Positions 18,455-29,107 of a stretch of DNA of 64,000 nt are shown in pieces. The notes beneath the pieces were generated by a model that was given only the letters and a program-made list of their open reading frames with translations, did no database searches and was not told the origin of the DNA. This DNA is from Rhizobium sp. BT04 (GTDB taxonomy: Bacteria > Pseudomonadota > Alphaproteobacteria > Rhizobiales > Rhizobiaceae), in contig NZ_CP125652.1 in NCBI RefSeq assembly GCF_030053135.1, forward strand, positions 3,280,501-3,344,500, in the 5' to 3' direction. The position numbers and the translations under genes are program-made. Every line of letters starts with the position of its first letter. Position 1 is the first letter of the stretch.

Positions 18455-18922
18455 TCAGCTCGTCTTTTTCGTCGGATCGTCGAGCGCCGGATTGTAGAAC
18501 AGCGACAGCGTCAGGCTCCTGGCGATCCGTTCCGCCGTCGCCATGAACCAGGCCTTGGCCTCCGGCGAGGGAGCGACATCGTCGAGCGTTGCGGCAAACA
18601 GCGACAGCCATTTGGGAAAGAGATCGGGCGTCAGCTTCTGGACACCGGTATGCGCCTGCACCGGCTTGCCGCCATAGGCGCCGCTGCGGAAGGCGACCGC
18701 CGACCAGAAGCTTTTCATCTTCGCCATATGCTCCGGCCAGCGGCCGGAAAGCCTGGCGTCGAACACCGGGCCGAGATCGGGATGCGCCAGCACACGGGCG
18801 TAAAAGGTCTCGACCAGCCTGTCGATGAAGGCCGCGTCGACACCCATTTCCCGCATTTCGGCCTCCGCCCTTTCGCGGATCGCCGCGACATGGGCAGGGC
18901 GGCCCTGAATGTCATTGTCCAT
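18455..18922 (-). CDS. Group III truncated haemoglobin
   Basis: The 155-residue globin matches group III: LVETFYARVLAHPDLGPVF, then MKSFWSAVAFRSGAYGGKP, and the proximal His in VQAHTGVQKL. Such proteins bind haem and are linked to O2, NO or peroxide chemistry under microaerobic conditions. The ATG giving MDNDIQGRP is chosen; upstream sequence is not globin-like. It ends convergently with the DMT transporter. Confidence 0.88.
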   Translation of the reverse strand: MDNDIQGRPAHVAAIRERAEAEMREMGVDAAFIDRLVETFYARVLAHPDLGPVFDARLSGRWPEHMAKMKSFWSAVAFRSGAYGGKPVQAHTGVQKLTPDLFPKWLSLFAATLDDVAPSPEAKAWFMATAERIARSLTLSLFYNPALDDPTKKTS

Positions 18923-19020
18923 TCCAAAACCCCGGCGCCGCGTGATGCGGCAGCCCTCATATAGGTGTTTATCGCCACCAGCCAAAGTCGTCCGTGCCGC
19001 TTGCGGCAATCTGTCAGCAG

Positions 19021-19072
19021 CCTACAGCGCCGCGCGTCTTTTCGAGACGCGCAAAGGACGCTGTAGCACTTT
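19021..19072. repeat. Imperfect palindromic repeat (GCGCGTC/GACGCGC core)
   Basis: CTACAGCG ... CGCTGTAG flank a GCGCGTCT-TTTCG-AGACGCGC stem-loop. The core resembles the palindromes at 33944-33995 and 62462-62485, suggesting one interspersed family. Confidence 0.65.
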
Positions 19073-19089
19073 GAATCGCCCCGATGCCC

Positions 19090-19118
19090 TTGACCGCCAA
19101 CGCCTGCGTCTTTAGATT
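19090..19118 (+). promoter_or_regulatory. mbfA promoter
   Basis: TTGACC and TAGATT are separated by 17 nt, 30 nt before the mbfA start codon. The -10 element overlaps the left end of the ICE palindrome. Confidence 0.65.
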
Positions 19119-19133
19119 TAGAATAATTCTAAA
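19117..19133. promoter_or_regulatory. ICE-type iron control element (Irr box) at mbfA
   Basis: TTTAGAATAATTCTAAA is a near-perfect palindrome of the form TTTAGAA-N3-TTCTAAA, the consensus described for Irr-bound iron control elements in rhizobia and Agrobacterium. It overlaps the -10 region of mbfA, so Irr bound under low iron would block transcription. Confidence 0.88.
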
Positions 19134-19147
19134 ATTTGGAGAAGATC

Positions 19148-20131
19148 ATGCTGGCGCGGTTTTTCAGATCCTCGAAACGATCGTTTGAGTCGCTGTCCGA
19201 GCAGGAGATCCTCGCTTTGGCGATCGCCTCCGAGGAGGACGATGCCCGCATCTATCTCGCCTATGCCGACAGGCTGCGCCGCGAATTTCCGGCCTCTGCC
19301 AAAGTCTTTGAGGATATGGCCGAGGTCGAGGACACGCATCGCAAGTCGCTGTTCGAAATTCATCGCCAGCGTTTCGGTGAGCGCATTCCGCTGATCCGGC
19401 GCGAGCATGTGCAAGGCTTTTATGAGCGCAAGCCCGACTGGCTCAGGGCAAACCTGTCGCTGGATGCGATGCGGCAGGAGACCGAGGCGATGGAGGAGCA
19501 GGCATACCGTTTCTATGTCGAGGCGGCAAAACGCACTTCGGATGCCTCGACGCGCGAACTTCTCGGCGATCTCGCGCTTGCCGAACAGGGGCATGAGGAT
19601 ATCGCCCGCATGCTGGGCGACAAACATACGCCTGAGGATGTCAAGCGCGACGAGAACGAGGCGGTGCATCGGCAATTCGTGCTGACCTATGTGCAGCCGG
19701 GTCTGGCCGGGCTGATGGACGGCTCCGTCTCTACGCTGGCGCCGATTTTTGCCGCCGCCTTCGCCACGCAGGATACCTGGCAGACCTTCCTCGTCGGCCT
19801 GTCGGCCTCCGTCGGCGCCGGCATCTCGATGGGTTTCACCGAAGCCGCCCATGACGACGGCAAGATTTCCGGCCGGGGTTCGCCAGTCAAGCGCGGCCTT
19901 GCCTGCGGCATCATGACGGCGCTCGGGGGGCTCGGCCACGCGCTGCCCTATCTGATCCCGCATTTCTGGACGGCAACGATCACCGCCGCCGTCATCGTCT
20001 TCTTCGAACTCTGGGCCATCGCCTTCATCCAGAACCGCTACATGGAAACCCCGTTCCTGCGCGCCGCCTTCCAGGTGGTGTTGGGCGGCGGTTTGGTGCT
20101 CGGCGCCGGGATATTGATTGGGAATGGGTGA
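19148..20131 (+). CDS. mbfA: Membrane-bound ferritin / iron exporter MbfA
   Basis: MbfA exports iron and protects against iron and peroxide stress. The 327-residue protein has an N-terminal ferritin-like (rubrerythrin-type) domain with iron ligands in EVEDTHRK, MEEQAYRF and EQGHEDIAR, followed by a VIT1/CCC1-like membrane domain (VQPGLAGLMDGSVSTLAP, ASVGAGISMGFTEAA). The ATG is 8 nt after GGAGAAG. An ICE box in its promoter agrees with Irr repression of mbfA known in related bacteria. Confidence 0.95.
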   Translation: MLARFFRSSKRSFESLSEQEILALAIASEEDDARIYLAYADRLRREFPASAKVFEDMAEVEDTHRKSLFEIHRQRFGERIPLIRREHVQGFYERKPDWLRANLSLDAMRQETEAMEEQAYRFYVEAAKRTSDASTRELLGDLALAEQGHEDIARMLGDKHTPEDVKRDENEAVHRQFVLTYVQPGLAGLMDGSVSTLAPIFAAAFATQDTWQTFLVGLSASVGAGISMGFTEAAHDDGKISGRGSPVKRGLACGIMTALGGLGHALPYLIPHFWTATITAAVIVFFELWAIAFIQNRYMETPFLRAAFQVVLGGGLVLGAGILIGNG

Positions 20132-20265
20132 GGAGCGGTCGGCGAAGCCGAGCAATCGATCCAGCGAATCGATTGCAGCGACGAACGCCCTGAGCCCAAA
20201 GCGAAGGGCCGGGAGACGGCGTGGCACACCGAAGCCTCATCTCAGACCCACACACTACGATCAGC

Positions 20266-20404
20266 CCTCATCCTGAGGCACCCGGCAAAGGTCCTCGAAG
20301 GACGAGGGCGGCTGGCCGAATGCCGCAGAGGTTTCTGCACTTGCCGAGGCCGGTGGTTAGCCCCGTCCTTCGACGCCCCTTCGGGGCACCTCAGGATGAG
20401 ATGG
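20266..20404. repeat. Pair of inverted copies of a CCTCATCCTGAGG repeat
   Basis: The left copy starts CCTCATCCTGAGGCACC and runs to CGAAGGACGAGG; the right copy is an inverted version ending CACCTCAGGATGAG. Each is about 43 nt with mismatches. They sit in a gene-free stretch of 415 nt (20132-20546) between mbfA and the BTLCP gene. Nothing else is seen there apart from the terminator. Confidence 0.75.
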
Positions 20405-20496
20405 GTGTGCCGGCATTCTTGCCCTTCGCCTGCGCTCAGTGCATTCGCTCCCCTCGTCGCTTCAAGGGAGGAAAGCTGGAGCTAACTCCCAAAAAG

Positions 20497-20525
20497 CAAA
20501 AGGCCGGCAAATCGCCGGCCTTTTC
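20497..20525. terminator. Bidirectional terminator
   Basis: AAAAGGCCGGC-AAATC-GCCGGCCTTTT forms a strong stem with T-runs on both strands. It serves the BTLCP gene on the minus strand and could stop read-through from mbfA. Confidence 0.85.
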
Positions 20526-20546
20526 CCACATTCCCCGTCGTAATCC

Positions 20547-21146
20547 TTACCGTAGCGCGCCGACCAGAACGTCGCGGCCGTTCTCGATGGTGACCCAGCG
20601 GCCGGAATTGTAGCTCGACTGGCGCTTGACGAAGGAGTAGGGCGTTCCAAACCACGGCTTGACCTCGGAGGCGAGGTTGTCGAGCACGAAATCGCCCTCG
20701 GCGGTGCGCAGCGTCAGCACGGCATGGCCTTCGCCATCCGGCTTGCGCACGACGGTCATCAGCAGATCGGCGGCCGAAAAGCCGCGCTGGATCAGCATGC
20801 GGCGTTTCAACAGCGCGAAATCCTCGCAGTCGCCGGCGGTGGTCGGATAGGCCCAGACCTCGTCCTTGCCGTAGATTTCCTTGTCGGTCATCGGCGTGAT
20901 CGTGCGGTTGACCGTGGCATTGACCGCACGCACCATCGACCACTTTGCGGCGGTCATGACGACCGGGCCGGAATTGCGGTTTGCACCGCACTCACTGCGG
21001 TGGATCTGGCAGAAATCATAGTGGCCGATCGGCTGTGAGGTGGCATTGCCTGTCACCATGGAAGCATTTCTGCTGGGGGCCGGTATGGCGGCCGTCGCCA
21101 TCGCAAACATGGCCATCATGGCCACAAAAATACCCTTGATCCGCAC
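20547..21146 (-). CDS. Bacterial transglutaminase-like cysteine proteinase (BTLCP), exported
   Basis: The 199-residue protein has an N-terminal hydrophobic signal (GIFVAMMAMFAMATAAIP) and the BTLCP catalytic triad: Cys in TAGDCEDFALLKR, His in GEGHAVLTLRT and Asp in FVLDNL. Family members are periplasmic; the LapG branch cleaves an adhesin, but no LapD-like partner is seen here. A GTG start is chosen because GAGGAAAG lies 7 nt upstream and the signal peptide then begins at once; an ATG-equivalent start 39 nt upstream is weaker. Confidence 0.85.
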   Translation of the reverse strand: MRIKGIFVAMMAMFAMATAAIPAPSRNASMVTGNATSQPIGHYDFCQIHRSECGANRNSGPVVMTAAKWSMVRAVNATVNRTITPMTDKEIYGKDEVWAYPTTAGDCEDFALLKRRMLIQRGFSAADLLMTVVRKPDGEGHAVLTLRTAEGDFVLDNLASEVKPWFGTPYSFVKRQSSYNSGRWVTIENGRDVLVGALR

Positions 21147-21300
21147 GCCCGCTCTTTCCTCGCATCGCCCCTTATTTATTAACAAAGTGTTAATGGAGAG
21201 TGTCGAGAAGAGTCAATCGTTACTTCTTGGTAGGACCTTGCAACTCGCCGACATGGTTAAAATGCAACAAGCCTGTGGACGTATTCTGGGTCGGTACTCT

Positions 21301-22125
21301 TCAAGCGGGCATGGTTATGGCTGTCGATGAACGGACGATGCCTTTGACGGCGCTGATAAGAAGCGCGATATCGCCGGGGCGGGAAAGACGGTGGTCGCCG
21401 TCGCGGATGAAGGTCAGCACCACGTCGTCGGCGGGAAGATGTTCGACGAGTTTCATCGCATGCGCATGCGGAACGTCGGCATCTTTCATGCCCTGGAGGA
21501 TATGCACCGGGCAGCCCGTTTCGATGATGCCGTCGAGCACCCGGTTTCGCCGGCCATCCTCGATCAGCGCCCTGGTATAGATGTTCGGTTCAGGGCTATA
21601 TTGCGAACGCTCTTCGAAATAGCCGCGCTCGGCAAGCGATTTGCGCTCCTTGGCCTTGAGGTTCGGCTCGATCAGCTCGGAGGTAAAATCCGGTGCCGGC
21701 GCGATGAGTACCATCCCTGCGAGCTTCGGGCCGCCCTGCCGCGCAAGTTCCTGCGCCAGCCTGAGCGCAATCCAGCCGCCCATCGACGAGCCGACGAGGA
21801 TCACCCGGTCGGGCGCGACATGGCGGATGGCGGCCAGCGACTCCTCCAGCCAGCGCGAGATCGTGCCGTCGCCGAAGCTGCCGCCGGAAAGCCCGTGGCC
21901 GGAATAGTCGAGGCGGATGCAGGCGAGCCCAAGTTCCGCCGCCAGCCCATCGAGTTCCACTGCCTTGGTGCCGCTCATGTCGGAGCGATAGCCGGATAAC
22001 CAGACGAGCGCCGGTGCATCGTTGCCGGCCTGCGCGGGGCGGACGATGATGGCGATCTCGCGCGCCGCCTCGCCTTCGCCGACCGTCAGGAACTGCGGCT
22101 GGGCATTGGGCATCTGATCGGGCAT
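21301..22125 (-). CDS. Alpha/beta hydrolase (ABHD10-like)
   Basis: The 274-residue protein has the nucleophile elbow LVGSSMGGW, the oxyanion-side motif WLSGYRSDMSGTKA, RLDYSGHGLS, and the catalytic His in IRDGDHRLSR. These fit serine hydrolases of the ABHD10 type, thioesterases or carboxylesterases; the substrate is not known. It is divergent from infC. Confidence 0.87.
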   Translation of the reverse strand: MPDQMPNAQPQFLTVGEGEAAREIAIIVRPAQAGNDAPALVWLSGYRSDMSGTKAVELDGLAAELGLACIRLDYSGHGLSGGSFGDGTISRWLEESLAAIRHVAPDRVILVGSSMGGWIALRLAQELARQGGPKLAGMVLIAPAPDFTSELIEPNLKAKERKSLAERGYFEERSQYSPEPNIYTRALIEDGRRNRVLDGIIETGCPVHILQGMKDADVPHAHAMKLVEHLPADDVVLTFIRDGDHRLSRPGDIALLISAVKGIVRSSTAITMPA

Positions 22126-22303
22126 CGGCGAAACTCCTGTTGTTTTGGCCTATAAAACAGATTCTTGGCAGGCTGACAGCGGGTGATTTTTCCGCTAAAG
22201 GATGATATTGACTCCGTTGCAGCGATGACGCGACACGTTTGTGCACCCTGATTGGGAGCGCGAGGCTGCAACGTTCCGAAAACAACGCGAGGAGAATACG
22301 ACC

Positions 22304-22840
22304 ATTCGCAGACCTTTTAAAACCGACGCGCCCGTGAAGGACGGACCGCGCTCGAACCGTGAAATCCGCATTCCCAAAGTTCAGCTGATCGGGGCTGACG
22401 GCGAGAATATGGGCGTCGTGCCTACCGACCAGGCCTTGAGAATGGCGGAAGAAGCCGGCCTCGATCTCGTCGAAATTTCCCCCAATGTCGAACCGCCTGT
22501 GTGCAAGATCCTCGATCTGGGCAAGCTGAAATATGCCAACCAGAAGAAGGCCGCCGAAGCGCGCAAGAAGCAGAAGATCGTCGAAGTCAAAGAAATCAAG
22601 ATGCGCCCGAACATCGACACCCATGATTATGAGGTGAAGATGAAGGCGATGGGTCGCTTCTTCGACGAAGGCGACAAGGTCAAGGTGACGCTGAAGTTCC
22701 GCGGCCGTGAAATGGCTCACCAGGAACTCGGCATGAAGCTTCTGCAGCAGGTCAAGGCCGATACGACCGAGTTCGCCAAGGTCGAAGCCGAACCCAAGCT
22801 CGAAGGCCGCCAGATGATGATGGTGCTGGCGCCGAAATAA
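22304..22840 (+). CDS. infC: Translation initiation factor IF-3, ATT start
   Basis: IF-3 binds the 30S subunit and proofreads start codons. The 178-residue protein reads [20 protein letters not shown], then [20 protein letters not shown], and [13 protein letters not shown], as expected. The start is taken as ATT because GCGAGGAG lies 9 nt upstream and no ATG/GTG/TTG fits the normal N-terminus. A rare ATT or AUU start is the known basis for infC autoregulation. It opens the infC-rpmI-rplT-pheST block. Confidence 0.93.
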   Translation: MRRPFKTDAPVKDGPRSNREIRIPKVQLIGADGENMGVVPTDQALRMAEEAGLDLVEISPNVEPPVCKILDLGKLKYANQKKAAEARKKQKIVEVKEIKMRPNIDTHDYEVKMKAMGRFFDEGDKVKVTLKFRGREMAHQELGMKLLQQVKADTTEFAKVEAEPKLEGRQMMMVLAPK

Positions 22841-22865
22841 GCGCCAGGCAGTTTTTCGCCCCAAG

Positions 22866-22887
22866 GCCGTCCGCAAGGGCGGCTTTT
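22866..22887 (+). terminator. Hairpin with T-run after infC
   Basis: GCCGTCC-GCAA-GGGCGGC (one G-T pair) is followed by TTTT, 26 nt past the infC stop. It likely ends a share of infC transcripts. Confidence 0.7.
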
Positions 22888-22951
22888 GTGCTTTGGGCGC
22901 ATGTGTTTCCGACCCTAGTGCTTCGAGGGCGAAGATTCCTCCGCGGCCCCG

Positions 22952-22980
22952 TTGCACTTTCAGGACGCTGCGGTTATAAG
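22952..22980 (+). promoter_or_regulatory. Promoter for rpmI-rplT
   Basis: TTGCAC and TATAAG are separated by exactly 17 nt in the 323-nt gap between infC and rpmI. The remaining about 180-nt leader contains a CCGG-AGAA-CCGG stem and a TTTTTT run at 23124-23130, which could be an attenuator, but I cannot draw a convincing terminator stem. Confidence 0.6.
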
Positions 22981-23163
22981 CGCGCGTCCGAACTGACCGG
23001 CAGGGCATGCCGTGGCAGTTTCGAATGCTTGCGGAACGGTTCGTCGCCGATGCCGCAGATCAACAACAAACGCTCCCGCACCTTGTTGCGACGGCCGGAG
23101 AACCGGACTTCGCGAGAGGGCTTTTTTGATAAAGCGCGCAGGGAGGACAGAAGGAGTAGCAAA

Positions 23164-23367
23164 ATGCCCAAGATGAAGACGAAGTCCTCTGCCAAGAAGC
23201 GGTTCAAGATCACCGCGACCGGCAAGGTCAAGGCTGCCGCTGCCGGCAAGCGCCATGGCATGATCAAGCGTACCAACAAGTTCATTCGCGATGCACGTGG
23301 CACCATGGTTCTCGCAGAACCGGATGGCCGCAAGGTTATCAAGAATTACCTGCCGAACGGTCTCTGA
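23164..23367 (+). CDS. rpmI: 50S ribosomal protein L35
   Basis: The 67-residue basic protein begins [20 protein letters not shown] and contains GKRHGMIKR, the L35 signature. AGAAGGAG lies 7-8 nt before the ATG. rplT follows after 38 nt, the standard pairing. Confidence 0.97.
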   Translation: MPKMKTKSSAKKRFKITATGKVKAAAAGKRHGMIKRTNKFIRDARGTMVLAEPDGRKVIKNYLPNGL

Positions 23368-23405
23368 GACTCGTCCGCGAACGCTAGATTTAAGGAGATC
23401 ATGAT

Positions 23406-23810
23406 ATGGCACGTGTAAAAAGGGGCGTCGCTGCCCATGCCAAGCACAAGAAGGTTCTAAAGGCCGCCAAGGGCTTTTACGGCCGCCGCAAGAACACCAT
23501 CCGTACCGCCAAGGCTGCCGTCGATCGTTCGAAGCAGTACGCCTACCGCGACCGCAAGGTCAACAAGCGCAACTTCCGTGCGCTTTGGATCCAGCGCATC
23601 AACGCCGCTGTCCGCGAATTCGGCTTGACCTACGGCCGCTTCATCGACGGCCTGAACAAGGCCGGCATCGAAGTCGACCGCAAGGTCCTCTCCGACATGG
23701 CGATCCACGAGCCGGAAGCATTCGGCGCGCTGGTCAACGCTGCCAAGAAGGCTCTTGAATACCTCAAGGAAGCCGGCACGGCCAACGAGTTTGAAGGCGC
23801 GGTCAAGTAA
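23406..23810 (+). CDS. rplT: 50S ribosomal protein L20
   Basis: The 134-residue protein has the L20 motifs [29 protein letters not shown] and [21 protein letters not shown]20 is an early 23S rRNA binder and, in other bacteria, represses its own operon through an mRNA leader. A strong terminator follows. Confidence 0.98.
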   Translation: MARVKRGVAAHAKHKKVLKAAKGFYGRRKNTIRTAKAAVDRSKQYAYRDRKVNKRNFRALWIQRINAAVREFGLTYGRFIDGLNKAGIEVDRKVLSDMAIHEPEAFGALVNAAKKALEYLKEAGTANEFEGAVK

Positions 23811-23846
23811 CCAGCGCTTCCCAAGCTTTGAATTTATGATTTTGGG

Positions 23847-23884
23847 AAACCCGCGCTGGTTTGGGCTAGCGCGGGTTTTTCTTT
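23847..23884 (+). terminator. Terminator after rplT
   Basis: AAACCCGCGCT and AGCGCGGGTTT form an 11-bp stem followed by a T-rich tract. It separates the ribosomal protein genes from pheS. Confidence 0.92.
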
Positions 23885-23959
23885 CTTTATATTCCTGGCG
23901 CCGGCCGGCGCCGCCTGCCTCCCGATCGCCCGCCTGATACTGGACGGAAAGAAGTGACA

Positions 23960-25042
23960 ATGTCAGATATCGACCAGCTCAACGCATCGCTGCTCGCCGA
24001 AATCGCCGCCGCCAATGACGAGACGGCGCTCGAAGCCGTGCGCGTTTCCGCCCTCGGCAAGAAGGGCTCGATCTCCGAACTCCTGAAGACGCTCGGCGCC
24101 ATGACGCCGGAAGAACGCCAGACCAAGGGCGCGGCGATCAACGTTCTGAAGAACGCGGTGACCGAGGCTCTCGCCACCCGCAAGACGACGCTCAAGCAAG
24201 CGGCGATCAATGCCCGGCTGAAAGCCGAGACGGTTGATGTCAGCCTGCCGGTGCGCTCTTCGCCGGCCGAACGCGGTCGTATCCATCCGATCAGCCAGAT
24301 CGTCGACGAAATCACCGCGATCTTCGCCGACATGGGCTTCTCGATCGCCGAAGGTCCCGACATCGAGACCGATTATTACAATTTCACCGCGCTGAACTTC
24401 CCGGAAGGCCATCCGGCCCGCGAGATGCACGACACCTTCTTCTTCAACCCGGATGAGAATGGCGAGCGCAAGGTGTTGCGCACCCATACCTCGCCGGTGC
24501 AGGTGCGCACCATGGAGGCGCAGAAACCGCCGATTCGCATCATCATTCCCGGCAAGACCTACCGCCAGGACAGCGATGCCACGCATTCGCCGATGTTTCA
24601 TCAGGTCGAGGGCCTGGTCATCGACAAGAAGGCCAATGTCGCCAACATCCGCTGGGTGCTGGAGGAATTCTGCAAGACCTTCTTCGAGGTCGATAGCGTG
24701 ACGATGCGTTTCCGCCCGTCCTTCTTCCCCTTCACCGAGCCATCCTTCGAGGTCGATATCCAGTGCGACCGCTCCGGCCCGATCGTCAAGTTCGGCGAAG
24801 GAACCGATTGGATGGAGATCCTCGGCTGCGGCATGGTTCACCCGAACGTGCTGCGTTATGGCGGCCTGGATCCGGACGAATATCAGGGTTTTGCCTGGGG
24901 CATGGGCCTCGACCGCATCGCCATGCTGAAATACGGCATGCCCGACCTGCGCGACTTCTTCAACGCCGACGTCCGTTGGATGACGCATTACGGCTTCCGC
25001 CCGCTCGACATGCCGACGCTGTTCGGCGGTTTGAGCGCTTGA
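23960..25042 (+). CDS. pheS: Phenylalanyl-tRNA synthetase alpha subunit
   Basis: PheS carries the catalytic class II synthetase core that activates phenylalanine. The 360-residue protein has an N-terminal coiled-coil arm, motif 2 around [20 protein letters not shown], and motif 3 [13 protein letters not shown]. The ATG giving MSDIDQL is used: a GTG 6 nt upstream abuts the GGAAAGAAG ribosome site. pheT follows after 16 nt. Confidence 0.97.
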   Translation: MSDIDQLNASLLAEIAAANDETALEAVRVSALGKKGSISELLKTLGAMTPEERQTKGAAINVLKNAVTEALATRKTTLKQAAINARLKAETVDVSLPVRSSPAERGRIHPISQIVDEITAIFADMGFSIAEGPDIETDYYNFTALNFPEGHPAREMHDTFFFNPDENGERKVLRTHTSPVQVRTMEAQKPPIRIIIPGKTYRQDSDATHSPMFHQVEGLVIDKKANVANIRWVLEEFCKTFFEVDSVTMRFRPSFFPFTEPSFEVDIQCDRSGPIVKFGEGTDWMEILGCGMVHPNVLRYGGLDPDEYQGFAWGMGLDRIAMLKYGMPDLRDFFNADVRWMTHYGFRPLDMPTLFGGLSA

Positions 25043-25058
25043 ACGGAGAATTGAGACG

Positions 25059-27482
25059 ATGAAATTCACGCTCTCCTGGCTGAAAGAGCATCTGGAAACG
25101 GATGCCGGCCTCGATGAAATTTGCACGCGCCTCACCGAAATCGGGCTGGAGGTCGAGGATGTCGACGACAAGGCGGCGTTCCAGCCCTTCGTCATCGCCA
25201 GAATTGTCTCGGCGGAAAAACATCCGCAGGCCGATCGCCTGAAGGTGCTGATGGTCGATACCGGCTCGGGCGCGCCGGTCCAGGTCGTCTGCGGCGCCCC
25301 GAATGCGCGTGCCGGTCTCCTCGGCGCCTTCGCCGCGCCCGGAACCTATGTTCCCGGCATCGGTGTGACGCTTGCCGTCGGCAATATCCGCGGCGTCGAA
25401 AGCCATGGCATGATGTGCTCCGAAAAGGAGCTTGAGATTTCCGACAGTCACGATGGCATCATCGACCTGCCCGAGGATGCGCCTGTCGGAAAGAGTTATG
25501 CCGCGTATGCTCATCTCGATGATCCGGTCATCGAGATCAACCTGACCCCGAACCGTCCGGACTGCACCTCGATCCACGGCATCGCTCGCGATCTCGCCGC
25601 CTCCGGCCTCGGCACGTTGAAGACGCGGCCCGCGCCGTCTTTCGCGGTCGAAGGCGAGACTCCGGTGAAGCTGACGCTCGATCTCGACGATCAAAAACTC
25701 TGCCCGGGCTTTGCGCTGCGCCTCGTACGCGGCGTCAGGAACGACCCCAGCCCGCGCTGGATGCAGCAGCGGCTGATCGCCATCGGCCTGCGCCCGATCA
25801 ACGCGCTTGTCGATGTCACCAATTACATGACCTTCGATCAGGGCCGGCCGATCCACGTCTTCGATGCCGCCAAGATCAAGGGCAACCTGACGGTGCGCCG
25901 CGCCGCCGAAGGCGAGACCGTGCTGGCGCTCGACCAGCGCGAATACAAGCTCTCGCCGAACAACGTCGTCATCGCCGATGAAGACGGCATCGAATCGATC
26001 GGCGGCATCATGGGCGGCGAACATTCCGGCTGCGACGAGAACACCGTCGACGTGCTGATCGAATCGGCCCTCTGGGATCCGATGAACATCGCCAAGTCAG
26101 GCCGCAGCCTCGGCATTATCACCGATGCCCGCTACCGCTTCGAACGCGGCGTCGATCCGGAATATATGCTGCCCGGTCTCGAACGCACGACGGAACTGGT
26201 GCTGGAACTCTGCGGCGGCAAGGCCGCCAAGGCCGAGATCGTCGGTTACCAAGGTTACGAACCGAAGATCGTCGATTTCCCCTATTCCGAGGTCAAGCGC
26301 CTGACCGGCCTCGACATCTCGAATGAGGAAAGCAACACGATTCTGACGCGTCTCGGCTTCACGGTTTCCGGTTCCGGCGAGCGTGTTTCCGTCGCTGTTC
26401 CCTCCTGGCGTCCCGATGTCGATGGCAAGGCCGATCTCGTCGAAGAGGTCATGCGCATCCACGGCGTCGACAATATCAAGCCGGCACCGCTCGAAAGGCA
26501 TGCTGATGTCAACGGCAAGATCCTGACGACGCTGCAAATCCGCACCCGCCTTGCCAAGCGGGCGCTGGCCGCCCGCGGCATGCTCGAAGCCGTCACCTGG
26601 TCCTTCATTCCGGAAGACCAGGCAAAGCTGTTCGGCGGCGGCTCGCCGGCCCTCAAGCTTGCCAACCCGATCGCCGCCGAAATGTCGGATATGCGCCCCT
26701 CGCTTCTGCCGGGCCTGCTGACCGCAGCCCAGCGCAATGCCGACAAGGGCTATGCCGACGTCGCCCTCTTCGAGGTCTCAGGCACTTATGAGAACGACAG
26801 GCCTGAGGGTCAGCGCCGCGTGGCCGGCGGCATTCGCCGCGGCACGGCCTCGCTTGCCGGCGCCGGTCGCGCCTGGTCGAACGCCGCCAAGGGCGGCGGC
26901 AAGCCGGTCGACGTCTTCGACGCCAAGGCCGATGCGCTCACCGTCATCGAAGCCTGCGGCCTGCCGATGGGCAATATCCAGATCGAGCAGGGCGGACCGG
27001 AATGGTATCATCCCGGCCGCTCCGGCACGATCAAGATGGGGCCGAAGGTTGTGCTCGGCTATTTCGGCGAATTCCATCCGCTGACGCTGGAGGCGCTCGA
27101 CGTCTCCGGCGCGCTCTGCGGCTTCGAGGTCTATGTCGACGCCATGCCGGACGCCAAGCGCAAGGCAACGCGCACCAAACCGGCGCTCGAGCTGTCGCCC
27201 TTCCAGATGGTGCGGCGCGACTTCGCCTTCGTCGTCGACAAGACGGTCGAAGCCGGCGCCATCGTCAAGGCGGCCACCGGCGCCGACCGCAAGCTGGTGA
27301 CCGGCGTCAACGTCTTCGACATTTTCGAGGGTACATCGGTCGGCGAGGGCAAGAAGTCGGTGGCGATCGAGGTTCAGATCCAGCCGGTCGAGCGCACGCT
27401 GACGGACGAGGATTTTGAGGCGCTGACGCAGAAGATCGTCGCCAGCGTTGCGAAATTCACCGGCGGCGTTCTCAGAAGCTGA
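25059..27482 (+). CDS. pheT: Phenylalanyl-tRNA synthetase beta subunit
   Basis: The 807-residue subunit completes the alpha2-beta2 enzyme. It begins with [15 protein letters not shown] and an EMAP-like tRNA-binding domain ([19 protein letters not shown]). The B3/B4 editing region, the B5 domains and a C-terminal anticodon-binding domain ([17 protein letters not shown]) follow. Length and order are normal. Confidence 0.97.
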   Translation: MKFTLSWLKEHLETDAGLDEICTRLTEIGLEVEDVDDKAAFQPFVIARIVSAEKHPQADRLKVLMVDTGSGAPVQVVCGAPNARAGLLGAFAAPGTYVPGIGVTLAVGNIRGVESHGMMCSEKELEISDSHDGIIDLPEDAPVGKSYAAYAHLDDPVIEINLTPNRPDCTSIHGIARDLAASGLGTLKTRPAPSFAVEGETPVKLTLDLDDQKLCPGFALRLVRGVRNDPSPRWMQQRLIAIGLRPINALVDVTNYMTFDQGRPIHVFDAAKIKGNLTVRRAAEGETVLALDQREYKLSPNNVVIADEDGIESIGGIMGGEHSGCDENTVDVLIESALWDPMNIAKSGRSLGIITDARYRFERGVDPEYMLPGLERTTELVLELCGGKAAKAEIVGYQGYEPKIVDFPYSEVKRLTGLDISNEESNTILTRLGFTVSGSGERVSVAVPSWRPDVDGKADLVEEVMRIHGVDNIKPAPLERHADVNGKILTTLQIRTRLAKRALAARGMLEAVTWSFIPEDQAKLFGGGSPALKLANPIAAEMSDMRPSLLPGLLTAAQRNADKGYADVALFEVSGTYENDRPEGQRRVAGGIRRGTASLAGAGRAWSNAAKGGGKPVDVFDAKADALTVIEACGLPMGNIQIEQGGPEWYHPGRSGTIKMGPKVVLGYFGEFHPLTLEALDVSGALCGFEVYVDAMPDAKRKATRTKPALELSPFQMVRRDFAFVVDKTVEAGAIVKAATGADRKLVTGVNVFDIFEGTSVGEGKKSVAIEVQIQPVERTLTDEDFEALTQKIVASVAKFTGGVLRS

Positions 27483-27511
27483 ACTCTCCCTGCCTTCCCG
27501 CGAAAACAATG

Positions 27512-27539
27512 GACCGGTCGCGAAAGCGGCCGGTCTTTT
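27512..27539 (+). terminator. Terminator after pheT
   Basis: GACCGGTCGC-GAAA-GCGGCCGGTC, with one G-T pair, is followed by TTTT, 29 nt after the pheT stop. Confidence 0.85.
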
Positions 27540-27898
27540 CACAGATGCAGATGGTAGAGTTTGCTGACGATCGTCCAGCGGCCGTCGATCTTCAGCAGCG
27601 AGAGATAGTCGGTAAAGCGCATGCCGGCGAAATCGTCGGTGACCTTGACGCTTGCCGCATCGCCTTCGACATCGACGTTCTGGATGTCCATGTAGGGCTG
27701 CGTGCCGGGCGGCGCCGGCTCTTCCGCCAGGATCGCCGTGATGAATTCGTCGCGCGTCAGCCATTCGACGGCATTTTCGTAATGGCCGATGATCGAGCTT
27801 TTTGGATGAAAGGCCTTTTTCAAGGCCGCCTCATTGCCGAAGGCCATGCCTTCGACATAGAGATGAACCGTCTGTTCGACTGCCTGCCTGTCTGACAT
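27539..27898 (-). CDS. NTF2-like (putative lumazine-binding) protein
   Basis: The 119-residue protein has the NTF2-like fold pattern: an N-terminal helix VEQTVHLYVEGMAFGN, then KAFHPKSSIIGHY, and a closing KIDGRWTIVSKLYHLHL. This is the DUF3828/Lumazine_bd_2-like type of uncharacterised small proteins. It is convergent with pheT, and no partner gene is evident. Confidence 0.75.
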   Translation of the reverse strand: MSDRQAVEQTVHLYVEGMAFGNEAALKKAFHPKSSIIGHYENAVEWLTRDEFITAILAEEPAPPGTQPYMDIQNVDVEGDAASVKVTDDFAGMRFTDYLSLLKIDGRWTIVSKLYHLHL

Positions 27899-27990
27899 GT
27901 TTTCATCCCGTTCTCCGAGATGGCGTTAGATAGTTTCGCCGGATGCGAAGGCAAGCCCGGCCGGTTGCATCGGGCCGGGCTTTTCCTGTC

Positions 27991-29055
<1,065 letters not shown>

Positions 29056-29107
29056 TCAGTCAGAAAATACATGCGGTTTCTAACAGGCTGTTCTATAAAT
29101 TCGATCA

